64,000 nucleotides of DNA. Origin: Mya arenaria. Lineage: Eukaryota; Mollusca; Bivalvia; Myida; Myidae. Shown in pieces: positions 35,241 to 45,584 of this stretch. The stretch spans positions 33,474,932-33,538,931 of the forward strand of contig NC_069132.1 of the NCBI RefSeq assembly GCF_026914265.1, written 5' to 3'. The position numbers and the translations under genes are program-made. Each line of letters begins with the position of its first letter. Position 1 is the stretch's first letter. The notes under the pieces are model-generated. The model was not told the origin of the DNA, ran no database searches, and saw nothing but the letters and a program-made list of their open reading frames with translations.

Positions 35241-35480
35241 TCTAGTTATTTAAGCGGATTGGTACGGTTTTACTAGAATGTGGTACATGTTTGAAGATGA
35301 ATTATTACCCATTTCGGATAACAAATTCGGACATTTTGACAATCTGTAGGTTATACACTACTAATTAATTTCCCAGTACATTTCAATGCTAACTGGCAAC
35401 AGATTGAAAAAAAATGCCATTGACTGAATTTAAAGAATTACAACTTTAAATTGTGTGCATCACCCAGACAAATTATCATT

Positions 35481-35516
35481 GATTTAGAATGCTTACTTCA
35501 AGTAGCATTCTAAATC
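35481..35516. repeat. Short hairpin
   Basis: GATTTAGAATGCT and AGCATTCTAAATC form a 13-bp perfect stem around ten bases. It may mark the edge of the GC-rich repeat that follows. Confidence 0.6.
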
Positions 35517-35529
35517 TTGAAACAAACTG

Positions 35530-35735
35530 CTGGTAAAATCCCTGCCAAATGCCCCCGCACCCCAGGGACCCTAGGTAAGGCCCATCCCCCGCTATTTTTT
35601 GCGCGAAGACAAAACCACCACATTCACCCGGCACTGCTGGGCCACCTGGAAGGTAAAAACACAGCCCATTTCCCTAGCTATCCCCGGTATACCCCCGGAT
35701 CTAGGGGGCGGTGGTTACAATTGACTGGTGCAATA
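35530..35735. repeat. GC-rich repeat-like block
   Basis: A sharp rise in GC with GCCCCCGCACCCCAGGGACC and CCCCGGTATACCCCCGGATC in otherwise AT-rich DNA. It includes a chance open frame. It looks like an old dispersed repeat or SINE body; I cannot name it. Confidence 0.45.
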
Positions 35736-35915
35736 AGCAAAAGATACTTATTTTCTAATAGAAAGTGTGTTTTACGTTAATCTCTGTTAAGATGAATTTG
35801 AATGAATTCTTCATTTGTTTTGCAATACATTCTCAACGTTTTGGATTGATCTGATATTTTTAGTACTTGTATACGTATTGTAGTGCGTGAAATTCTGTGT
35901 AAGAACCAGCTGCAC

Positions 35916-36090
35916 AGTTAGCTCAGTTGGTTAAGAGTATGACTGCCAGAGTTCCGTCAGACATGGGTTCGAGCTCCAAACCAGGCACACTCATAAGTTT
36001 ACTTTACTGGTGTCAGAAGTCAAAGGCAGGAGTGGAAAGATTGGCATAAAAATTTAATAGAGGAGGAGTGTGCAGTGTGTGTGGATTATA
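35916..36090 (+). mobile_element. tRNA-derived SINE
   Basis: A tRNA-like head with A box (TTAGCTCAGTTGGTTAAGAG) and B box (GGGTTCGAGCTCC), followed by an unrelated body. Flanked by a 15-bp target duplication with two mismatches (AAGAACCAGCTGCAC at 35901, AAGAACCAACCGCAC at 36091). Too long, and without an intact cloverleaf, to be a tRNA gene. Confidence 0.82.
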
Positions 36091-37157
36091 AAGAACCAAC
36101 CGCACTGAACTTGAAATGTATTCAAATTCATTTATTTTACTGTTAGTGTATATGATTAAAAGAAAAAAAATCATAAATATCAATGATGAGAAAATGTAAC
36201 TATTTTATACATGTCAATCTATTGCAAATTCTTCATACATTGTCAGTAACCTCTGGAAATGATGAATAATGTTGAGACAAGAAAATAGAGGTCTAGATGC
36301 TATTCTTAACTGTTATCAAATTGTTTTTTAACATGCACAGTGTGAAGTATTGATACAACTTTCATAGGGTCGCACTTAAGTGCGGTCTTTACAGCGGCCG
36401 ATATAGAAAGCGTTGAATAGTGCGGACTACATAAACAAAGAAGGGTTTTGAAAACTGCGGCCAATATAGACAAAGAAGGAAATATAATATTTGCATTTTC
36501 CTCGATTCACGATAGATAAATTTTACAAATGTTAATGATTTAATTATAATTAATGTCTAGCATGTAAAAAGAGCTTTTATTTGCTTATTATTTATGTTTT
36601 AAGTATCGAAACCTCGGCTTTATTGTGGAGAAAATAAGCAAATCGTGTTATTGTATTTATTTATATCAAATATATAATCAAGTGATTAACAGCAATATTA
36701 ATATGACATAAAATCATCTTGAAAAATTATAACGTGTGATACAAATGCAAACATAATCATCCATCATATGAAGATAAATGAACTCAAATACACTGTGTGC
36801 ACATAAATTCGACGCCGATATGGGAAATATCACATGGTGCATTTACACAGTGCTTATGGTACCACTGTGAACACTTATCACTTTGTACACTTATCACTTT
36901 GTACTTGATCCCCTAAACATTCTGGTAAATTGCATATACAATAATTTTCGATGACAATATTAAATATATGTTCTGTTTTTACGTCGCACACAGATTGTCT
37001 TTTTAGTAGTTGAAAATTCCGTCATTTTCCGGATTCAAAACATTGTATTAAGTGTTCCCTTAGTTTAACAGAGTTGAATATGAAATCATGACAAGGTTTT
37101 TTATGTAAACAAAATGATGTCGCATGTGCGATTGCGTATAGCCCACAATCCACAGAA

Positions 37158-37487
37158 TTAGCTTACCTTTAAACAGCAGGCACAATAATTTGAATACTGT
37201 TTTTTATTTTTACCATAAATTTGCGAAAGTTTTTTTAAACCGTCTGGTATTATTCTATCATTTGGTCTGTCACATCCTAAACTGTCTATGGGGTAAGTAT
37301 TGTTTTTATAGTTCATTAAAGTTACCCAGTGCTCTTTATGTGTATGGTGAATTTGGCAGGAAAATTCTTCATCTGTTGGTTGCAGGGGAATGTGTGGGGT
37401 CCATATCTTCTTGTTATCGTCATATATCGGCATCGTCGTATATCGGCACCCTTTCCGGTAATTGTAAACCGCCAATTTTATTTCCAA
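37158..37487 (-). CDS. Ulp1/C48-like cysteine protease domain segment of element A
   Basis: The meaningful part starts near 37435 (MPIYDDNKKIWTPHIPLQPT). HHTHKEHWVTLMNYKNNTYP IDSLG carries the catalytic His (HW) and Asp (IDS) positions of the Ulp1 fold, and KKQYSNYCACCLK the Gln and Cys positions. It stops at a GTAAGC donor (intron start 37165 or just below), so the C-terminal part of the fold is expected in a further exon towards 36.5 kb that I could not identify. Such domains are often fused to MULE and KDZ transposases. Confidence 0.6.
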   Translation of the reverse strand: MEIKLAVYNYRKGCRYTTMPIYDDNKKIWTPHIPLQPTDEEFSCQIHHTHKEHWVTLMNYKNNTYPIDSLGCDRPNDRIIPDGLKKLSQIYGKNKKQYSNYCACCLKVS

Positions 37488-38292
37488 ATTGATTTTTTAA
37501 AAGTTTATTTGCTGCATCAATATGTTGTGAGTTTAATTTCCCAGATCGGTCATTTAAAAGATTTTTTTCTTCATTTGAAAGTCCAAGATTTTTTATCCAT
37601 ACATTATCAATTTCATAGGCACTGTCATCACGGTGACTGCTTAGTTCAATGAGTTCGTCTACTTCTGTAATGTTGGAAAGTTCTGATAATTTGGCGTATT
37701 TACTTTTAGTATTGGAATCTGGAGACATACACGAAAGCTTTCTTTTTCTTTCAGTTCTGGGTTGTTTTGGAGTCATTAAAATTGACTTAGGCGTTGAAGC
37801 AAATAAACTTCTTCGAACTTCACTATTAGTTAAGCTTTGTTCACTTTCTGCAATTGTATTTAAAGCGGGAGTTTTGAGAATGTCTTTATTTTCTTTTTTA
37901 ATGGTTGAATCAGGCGCCGGATTAACAACTATATCCGGTTTCAATTCCGTAATGTGGGAAAGTTCCCCTTTTATATATTCTATCATTTTTATCTGGATGG
38001 GTACGTTTTTAGGTAGTGACACTGTTTCAGGATCGAGGGCCGCATATTTGAGCGTCAATTCACCTTCTCCACAAAAAACACGTGCTAATTCAGAAAGTTC
38101 ATTCCCATGTAAATAATACAAATACAGCACAATTTCGTCTATTGCCTTTTCTTTATAGTCGATTAAACGTTTTAACTTAGCATTGAGACTTTCACTAACG
38201 TTATTAGTAATACCTGAATATGGACATAGAAGTAGAACAAATCTCAATATAGTATCTATCTTAATACTGCGGACGACATAGAAATATAACAA
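37420..38292 (-). CDS. MULE-transposase-like C-terminus and N-part of Ulp1-like domain
   Basis: The real exon probably begins at 38209, after an acceptor (CCATATTCAG), with GITNNVSESLNAKLKRL; the open frame upstream is satellite. NVSESLNAKLKRLIDYKEKA then IDEIVLYLYYLHGNELSELA resembles the region after the catalytic core of MULE-type transposases. A charged linker with KRKLSCMSPDSNTKSKYAKL (possible nuclear signal) follows. The end, DNVWIKNLGLSNEEKNLLND ... HIDAANKLLKNQFGNKIGGL Q, is the stretch that usually precedes Ulp1-like domains in invertebrate transposons. The frame ends at 37420, where a 16-bp repeat shifts it relative to the next segment. Confidence 0.65.
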   Translation of the reverse strand: MLYFYVVRSIKIDTILRFVLLLCPYSGITNNVSESLNAKLKRLIDYKEKAIDEIVLYLYYLHGNELSELARVFCGEGELTLKYAALDPETVSLPKNVPIQIKMIEYIKGELSHITELKPDIVVNPAPDSTIKKENKDILKTPALNTIAESEQSLTNSEVRRSLFASTPKSILMTPKQPRTERKRKLSCMSPDSNTKSKYAKLSELSNITEVDELIELSSHRDDSAYEIDNVWIKNLGLSNEEKNLLNDRSGKLNSQHIDAANKLLKNQFGNKIGGLQLPERVPIYDDADI

Positions 38293-41200
38293 CTCTCAAC
38301 AAGTCAATTATTGGAATACTGCGGACATTATAGAAGTAGAACAAATCTCAATATAGCATCTATCTTAATACTGCGGACATTTAAGAACAGAACAGAACAG
38401 AACAGATATTTTATTAAGACTTGTACAAAGTACATCATCTTCCTAACCACATATGAATAATAAATAAACAAACACATGGTATGACATTACATACAGGTTA
38501 TACATAATATGGAATAGAATCATAAATACATTCAAAAAAATAAATAAATATATATGCAAATCAGGTGAGGATGAACAAAACTATAAACTATTATAATTAT
38601 AAGTCAATATTTAAAATTGATCTTCTAATACTCAGAGCTTGTTTGACAAATAAGGACAGTTTTATAAGTTCTTGTTTATTTCTTGTGTTTAACAGTTCGA
38701 TGAACTTAAAAACAGACGGACGTAAATAATAATACCGTACATTTATAATACGGACATTTAAGAAGTAGAACAAATCTCAATGTAGCATCTATCTTAATAC
38801 TGCGGACGACATAGAAATAGATCAAATCTCAGCAAGTCAATTATTGGAATACTGCGGACATTTAAGAAGTAGAACAAATCTCAATATAGCATCTATCTTA
38901 ATACTGCGGACGACATAGAAATAGATCAAATCTCAACAAGTCAATTATTGGAATACTACGGACATTATAGAAGTAGAACAAATCTCAATATAGCATCTAT
39001 CTTAATACTGCGGACGACATAGAAATATAACAACTCTCAACAAGTCAATTATTGGAATACTGCGGACATTATAGAAGTAGAACAAATCTCAATATAGCAT
39101 CTATCTTAATACTGCGGACGACATAGAAATAGATCAAATCTCAACAAGTCAATTATTGGAATACTGCGGACATTTAAGAAGTAGAACAAATCTCAATATA
39201 GCATCTATCTTAATACTGCGGACGACATAGAAATATAACAACTCTCAACAAGTCAATTATTGGAATACTGCGGACATTATAGAAGTAGAACAAATCTCAA
39301 TATAGCATCTATCTTAATACTGCGGACGACATAGAAATAGATCAAATCTCAGCAAGTCAATTATTGGAATACTACGGACATTTAAGAAGTAGAACAAATC
39401 TCAATATAGCATCTATCTTAATACTGCGGACGACATAGAAATATAACCACTCTCAACAAGTCAATTATTGGAGTACTGCGGACATTATAGAAGTAGAACA
39501 AATCTCAATATAGCATCTATCTTAATACTGCGGACGACATAGAAATAGATCAAATCTCAACAAGTCAATTATTGGAATACTGCGGACATTATAGAAGTAG
39601 AACAAATCTCAATATAGCATCTATCCTAATACTGCGGACGACATAGAAATAGATCAAATCTCAACAAGTCAATTATTGGAATACTGCGGACATTTAAGAA
39701 GTAGAACAAATCTCAATATAGCATCTATCTTAATACTGCGGACGACATAGAAATATATCAAATCTCAACAAGTCAATTATTGGAATACTGCGGACATTAT
39801 AGAAGTAGAACAAAAATCTCAATATAGCATCTATCTTAATACTGCGGACGACATAGAAATATTACAACTCTCAACAAGTCAATTATTGGAATACTGCGGA
39901 CATTATAGAAGTAGAACAAATCTCAATATAGCATCTATCTTAATACTGCGGACGACAAAGAAATAGATCAAATCTCAACAAGTCAATTATTGGAATACTG
40001 CGGACATTATAGAAGTAGAACAAATCTCAATATAGCATCTATCTTAATACTGCGGACGACATAGAAATAGATCAAATCTCAGCAAGTCAATTATTGGAAT
40101 ACTGCGGACATTATAGAAGTAGAACAAATCTCAATATAGCATCTATCTTAATACTGCGGACGACATAGAAATAGATCAAATCTCAGTAAGTCAATTATTG
40201 GAATACTACGGACATTTAAGAAGTAGAACAAATCTCAATATAGCATCTATCTTAATACTGCGGACGACATAGAAATAGATCAAATCTCAACAAGTCAATT
40301 ATTGGAATACTGCGGACATTTAAGAAGTAGAACAAATCTCAATATAGCATCTATCTTAATACTGCGGACGACATAGAAATAGATCAAATCTCAACAAGTC
40401 AATTATTGGAATACTGCGGACATTATAGAAGTAGAACAAATCTCAATATAGCATCTATCCTAATACTGCGGACGACATAGAAATAGATCAAATCTCAACA
40501 AGTCAATTATTAGAATACTGCGGACATTTAAGAAGTAGAACAAATCTCAATATAGCATATATCTTAATACTGCGGACGACATAGAAATATAACAACTCTC
40601 AACAAGTCAATTATTGGAATACTACGGACATTTTAGAAGTAGAACAAATCTCAATATAGCATCTATCTTAATACTGCGGACGACATAGAAATATAACAAC
40701 TCTCAACAAGTCAATTATTGGAATACTGCGGACATTTAAGAAGTAGAACAAATCTCAATATAGCATCTATCTTAATACTGCGGACGACATAGAAATAGAT
40801 CAAATCTCAACAAGTCAATTATTGGAATACTGCGGACATTATAGAAGTAGAACAAATCTCAATATAGCATCTGTCTTAATACTGCGGACGACATAGAAAT
40901 AGATCAAATCTCAACAAGTCAATTATTGGAATACTGCGGACATTTAAGAAGTAGAACAAATCTCAATATAGCATCTATCTTAATACTGCGGACGACATAG
41001 AAATATAACAACTCTCAACAAGTCAATTATTGGAATACTGTGGACATTATAGAAGTAGAACAAATCTCAATATAGCATCTATCCTAATACTGCGGACGAC
41101 ATAGAAATATAACAAATCTCAACAAGTCAATTATTGGAAGACTGCGGACATTATAGAAGTAGAACAAAAATCTCAATATAGCATCTATCTTAATACTGCG

Positions 41201-43165
41201 GACGACATAGAAATATTACAACTCTCAACAAGTCAATTATTGGAATACTGCGGACATTATAGAAGTAGAACAAATCTCAATATAGCATCTATCTTAATAC
41301 TGCGGACGAGAAAGAAATAGATCAAATCTCAACAAGTCAATTATTGGAATACTGCGGACATTATAGAAGTAGAACAAATCTCAATATAGCATCTATCCTA
41401 ATACTGCGGACGACATAGAAATAGATCAAATCTCAGCAAGTCAATTATTGGAATACTGCGGACATTATAGAAGTAGAACAAATCTCAACATAGCATCTAT
41501 CCTAATACTGCGGACGACATAGAAATAGATCAAATCTCAACAAGTCAATTATTAGAATACTGCGGACATTTAAGAAGTAGAACAAATCTCAATATAGCAT
41601 ATATCTTAATACTGCGGACGACATAGAAATATAACAACTCTCAACAAGTCAATTATTGGAATACTACGGACATTATAGAAGTAGAACAAATCTCAATATA
41701 GCATCTATCTTAATACTGCGGACGACATAGAAATAGATCAAATCTCAGCAAGTCAATTATTGGAATACTGCGGACATTATAGAAGTAGAACTAATCTCAA
41801 TATAGCATCTGTCTTAATACTGCGGACGGCATAGAAATAGATCAAATCTAAACAAGTCAATTATTGGAATACTGCGGACATTATAGAAGTAGAACAAATC
41901 TCAATATAGCATCTATCCTAATACTGCGGACGACATAGAAATAGATCAAATCTCAGCAAGTCAATTATTGGAATACTACGGACATTTAAGAAGTAGAACA
42001 AATCTCAATATAGCATCTATCTTAATACTGCGGACGACATAGAAATAGATCAAATCTCAACAAGTCAATTATTGGAATACTGCGGACATTTAAGAAGTAG
42101 AACAAATCTCAATATAGCATCTATCTTAATACTGCGGACGACATAGAAATAGATCAAATCTCAACAAGTCAATTATTGGAATATTGCGGACATTATAGAA
42201 GTAGAACAAATCTCAATATAGCATCTATCTTAATACTGCGGACGACATAGAAATAGATCAAATCTCAACAAGTCAATTATTAGAATACTGCGGACATTTA
42301 AGAAGTAGAACAAATCTCAATATAGCATATATCTTAATACTGCGGACGACATAGAAATATAACAACTCTCAACAAGTCAATTATTGGAATACTGCGGACA
42401 TTATAGAAGTAGAACAAATCTCAATATAGCATCTATCCTAATACTGCGGACGACATAGAAATATAACAAATCTCAACAAGTCAATTATTGGAATACTGCG
42501 GACATTATAGAAGTAGAACAAAAATCTCAATATAGCATCTATCTTAATACTGCGGACGACATAGAAATATTACAACTCTCAACAAGTCAATTATTGGAAT
42601 ACTGCGGACATTATAGAAGTAGAACAAATCTCAATATAGCATCTATCTTAATACTGCGGACGACATAGAAATAGAACAAATCTCAACAAGTCAATTATTG
42701 GAATACTGCGGACATTATAGAAGTAGAACAAATCTCAATATAGCATCTATCTTAATACTGCGGACGACATAGAAATAGATCAAATCTCAACAAGTCAATT
42801 ATTGGAATACTGCGGACATTTAAGAAGTAGAACAAATCTCAATATAGCATCTATCTTAATACTGCGGACGACATAGAAATAGATCAAATCTCAACAAGTC
42901 AATTATTGGAATACTGCGGACATTATAGATGTAGAACAAATCTCAATATAGCATCTATCCTAATACTGCGGACGACATAGAAATAGATCAAATCTCAACA
43001 AGTCAATTATTAGAATACTGCGGACATTTAAGAAGTAGAACAAATCTCAATATAGCATCTATCTTAATACTGCGGACGACATAGAAATATTACAACTCTC
43101 AACAAGTCAATTATTGGAATACTGCGAACATTATAGAAGTAGAACAAATCTCAATATAGTATATT
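38210..43165. repeat. 104-bp dimeric satellite array, about 44 copies
   Basis: The unit is two related 52-bp halves, one starting AATACTGCGGACGACATAGA, the other AATACTGCGGACATTATAGA, each followed by an (A)CAAATCTCAA block. Copies differ by a few bases and by variant halves (ATATAACAACTCTCAAC for AGATCAAATCTCAAC). Excluding one inserted LINE fragment the array is about 4.6 kb. CTGCGGAC plus ACATA also occur in the element's TIR (GTGCGGACTACATAAACAAA), so the array seems derived from terminal sequence. It lies between the two coding parts of the element, presumably in an intron. Confidence 0.93.
38388..38750 (-). mobile_element. 5'-truncated LINE copy inserted in the satellite
   Basis: 363 bp flanked by a perfect 14-bp target duplication (CGGACATTTAAGAA at 38374-38387 and 38751-38764). 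On the minus strand it encodes the last codons of an ORF2 (RPSVFKFIELLNTRNKQELI KLSLFVKQALSIRRS ... stop), similar in layout to the C-terminus of the full LINE at 47.8 kb, then a 3' UTR and a (TTCTG)n tail. It is a member of the same or a sister family. Confidence 0.87.
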
Positions 43166-43535
43166 CAGGATCATTTATTTCTGATACATCTTAATATATT
43201 AAAAATGCGATCATTTGTCAAATATCAATTTTGAGAAACAAACAACAACTTATAATTGCATTGCTAAAATTAATTTCAACATAATATCTATTGGACCTTA
43301 TTTAACAATACGGGCAATATAGAGATAAATAAATTTCAACAATACATAGAAATCGAAGTAGAATAGATCTACTCAACACCTAAAATAGTGTGTGATATAG
43401 AGACAGATCTTAACACAATAATAAATATAGGCCAGTATACCACAGCATTGGCAGATTAGATAAACAAGTCATAAAATACAGGGGTCGTATGTCCCCAGGG
43501 AATTACTAAATAGGTGCGATCAACAGAAATAACCC
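43166..43535. other. Degenerate satellite-like stretch of element A
   Basis: Diverged half-units can still be seen (ACGGGCAATATAGAGATAAA, ATAGAAATCGAAGTAGAA), so the array decays into older copies toward the right. No coding sequence. Confidence 0.5.
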
Positions 43536-43724
43536 TTAACGAGACACATTTAAAGATGTAATTATAACACCAATCGAAATCACACACGGTAAATCCGGGG
43601 TAAGAATACACTGGGCACTGAAATTGTCAAAGTATTTCACATGTGAATGTCCAACAACTATAGCCATGATCACAATTATAAAAACATACACACACAAAGA
43701 ATAAATATCCAATAAGTGACACAC
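43536..43724 (-). CDS. GHS-motif 5' exon of element A
   Basis: The likely start is the internal ATG of MAIVVGHSHVKYFDNFSAQC. The same start, MALIVGHSQAKYLGNL, is found in element B at about 45.56 kb. (I/V)VGHSxxKY resembles the first block (GDS-like) of SGNH/GDSL hydrolase-like proteins seen in some invertebrate transposon ORFs; this is a guess from a short motif. After FSAQC the similarity to B continues at DNA level in another frame (CCGGATTTACCGTGTGTGAT), so this copy is probably damaged or spliced there. Confidence 0.45.
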   Translation of the reverse strand: MCHLLDIYSLCVYVFIIVIMAIVVGHSHVKYFDNFSAQCILTPDLPCVISIGVIITSLNVSR

Positions 43725-44290
43725 AAAATTTAAATACAGTTTTTAAGACACATACAAATACTAAAAAAACTATAAAAATCCTATAAACTAATTAGTATTA
43801 TAGCAATCTATTTAGCGTATATAAACACGTATATTAGAATGATTTTACACGGACAAAATCATGCTTTTTATATACACACTTTTACAAACTGTTAGTTATG
43901 TTACTAGTATTTACTTATACCATCAAAGACATTTAATGAACTAATTTGGCCGACTTCTTCAAACTGCGAGAACGACCCACTTTTCATGTCTCTTTGATCA
44001 TGATTCGTCTTTTCACAAATTCATAAATGTATAGATGATAATTAAAGTCTTGATTGTATTAACAAGCTCAACTCTAACATTTGCTTTATTAGTTTAATAT
44101 CATTAAGATATTATCAAATTATATTTACACACATTTGTCAATCAACCTTAAATGCATTTGTCAAATATCAAGTTTGAGAAAAACAAACTTACAAGTTCAT
44201 TGCTAAATTGATTTTGGGCTACATGGGAATAAATAATATAAAAAACAACAACAATTTAATGCAACTATTTTCTCTAAAACATTAAAGAAT
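43725..44290. other. Right subterminal region of element A
   Basis: AT-rich, with no open frame of note. It ends at the right TIR (44292-44389). Confidence 0.5.
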
Positions 44291-44696
44291 AAATTCCTTC
44301 TTTGTCTATATTGGCCGCAGTTTTCGAAACCCTTCTTTGTTTATGTCGTCCGCACTTTTCAACGCTTTCTATATTGGCCGCTGTAAAGATGGTCGTCCTA
44401 AACTGCTGACCGATTAGCTGACCATATAGGAATAGAAGAGATTTGCTGACGAATTGCTGACCATATGAACAAAGAAGTAATTTTTCTGTTTGTTTTGTTT
44501 GTTTTTAGTGTTTAAAATGTTTTACTGTTATATGAAATGATTAATTGAATTGACGACTGTTCTTTTTTGCTATTCCAAGAGCGTTTCTTTGCAGATAGAT
44601 GTCTTTTTATCATTAAAAGATAGAAAAAAACTGTCTACATCCATGCCACACCACGTGGAGGCGCTCTTACCATGGCCCATTTTTGTTTGAGTAAAT

Positions 44697-44900
44697 GAGC
44701 TAGTGAGTAGTGATTGATTGATAGATTGATTGTGTGAGTGAAAGAGTTATTGATAGTGAGTGATTGATTGAATGGGTGTGCTAGTGAATAAGTGAACGAA
44801 GCATATGTTACAGTGTGCTTGATGAATGAATAATGAAAGATTCAGTTAAACAAGGATTTATTTTTTGACCTATTGATTGATTGATTGACTGACTGCTTGA
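44697..44900. repeat. Degenerate (TGAT)n / GAGTGATTGATTGA repeat
   Basis: Runs such as TGATTGATTGATAGATTGAT and GACCTATTGATTGATTGATT inside element B. Confidence 0.7.
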
Positions 44901-45035
44901 TGTTTTTTGAAATCATTTAGTGGTAGATCACTGCCGGGTATGCTCTCCGCTGTGCTCGTCGGCATTATATCAATGGCAGAAATCGCAGTATCAATGTTAT
45001 ATATATATATATAAATGATAAATATATCATAGTCC

Positions 45036-45375
45036 ATTTTCCTTATATTTACATTGGTCAGCTAAGAATTTGAGTTTTCCTATACGTTACATTGGTCAGC
45101 ACTATGCAGTGAACCGTGAAGTTGACTGACCATATAGAAACAGTACAACTTTGCAATATCGAGTTCCCCTATACGTTACATTGGTCAGCTAAGAAATTGG
45201 TCAGTAACTTTTCAATACCAAGTTTTCCTATACGTTACATTGGTCAGCACTATGCAGTGAACCGTGAAGTTGACTGACCATATAGAAACAGTACAACTTT
45301 GCAATATCGGGTTTCCTTATACGTTATATTGGTCAGCTAAGAAATTAGTCAGTAACTTTTCAATGTCGAGTTTTC
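45036..45375. repeat. About 149-bp tandem repeat in element B
   Basis: CACTATGCAGTGAACCGTGA AGTTGACTGACCATATAG occurs at 45099 and 45248; the surrounding CCTATACGTTACATTGGTCA GC recurs four times. Two full units plus partial ones. Confidence 0.8.
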
Positions 45376-45584
45376 CTGTACGCATATTGAGTAAATATAA
45401 TATAATCTTCTTTCTCACTTATCGACTCCTTTGGCACCAACGGATAAAATTCCAAACTTTTATCCAGGAAATCACGCGCTTTAAATCCAGAGTATGAAAA
45501 CACGGGACACTTGGTTAAATTGCCTAAGTATTTCGCCTGCGAATGTCCAACAATCAAAGCCATAATGAAACTATTTGAAAACAC
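45360..45584 (-). CDS. GHS-motif ORF of element B
   Basis: Translation from about 45563: MALIVGHSQAKYLGNLTKCP, then VFSYSGFKARDFLDKSLEFY. The start is shared with the exon of element A at 43.6 kb. The IVGHSQ block fits a short SGNH-like first motif, but no later catalytic block is present in this short frame. Function unknown; a first exon of a longer transposon gene is likely. Confidence 0.45.
   Translation of the reverse strand: MFSNSFIMALIVGHSQAKYLGNLTKCPVFSYSGFKARDFLDKSLEFYPLVPKESISEKEDYIIFTQYAYRKTRH

Larger units (their letters stand above)
36384..44390. mobile_element. Element A: 8.0 kb MULE-like TIR transposon with internal satellite
   Basis: A TIR of about 95 bp with few mismatches (36386-36483 against 44292-44389): TCTTTACAGCGGCC, then GAAAGCGTTGAA, GTGCGGAC, ACATAAACAAAGAAGGGTTT and GCGGCCAATATAGACAAAGA. 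Flanks carry an imperfect 16-bp direct repeat starting GGTCG (12 of 16 match), a possible eroded target duplication. The minus strand codes for a transposase-like C-terminus and a Ulp1-like domain (37158-38209) and a GHS-motif exon (43536-43724). Between them lies the 104-bp satellite. Mutator-like assignment rests on the ESLNA-LKRL block, long TIR and Ulp1 partner, and is inference. Confidence 0.78.

Noticed and set aside
35517-35780. 87-codon plus-strand frame in a GC-rich block
   Set aside because: The block looks like a dispersed repeat, and the peptide has no recognisable features.
35916-35985. tRNA gene
   Set aside because: A and B boxes are present but the arms do not pair well and a SINE body with target duplication follows.
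37649-38116. 155-codon plus-strand frame
   Set aside because: Antisense shadow of the transposase/Ulp1-linker segment of element A.
38210-43165. CRISPR array
   Set aside because: Repeats are directly adjacent, 104 bp dimers with no unique spacers, in a eukaryotic transposon.
36384-44390. Element A as a Polinton or other virus-like element
   Set aside because: No polymerase, integrase, ATPase or capsid-like region was seen; the contents fit a cut-and-paste DNA transposon.
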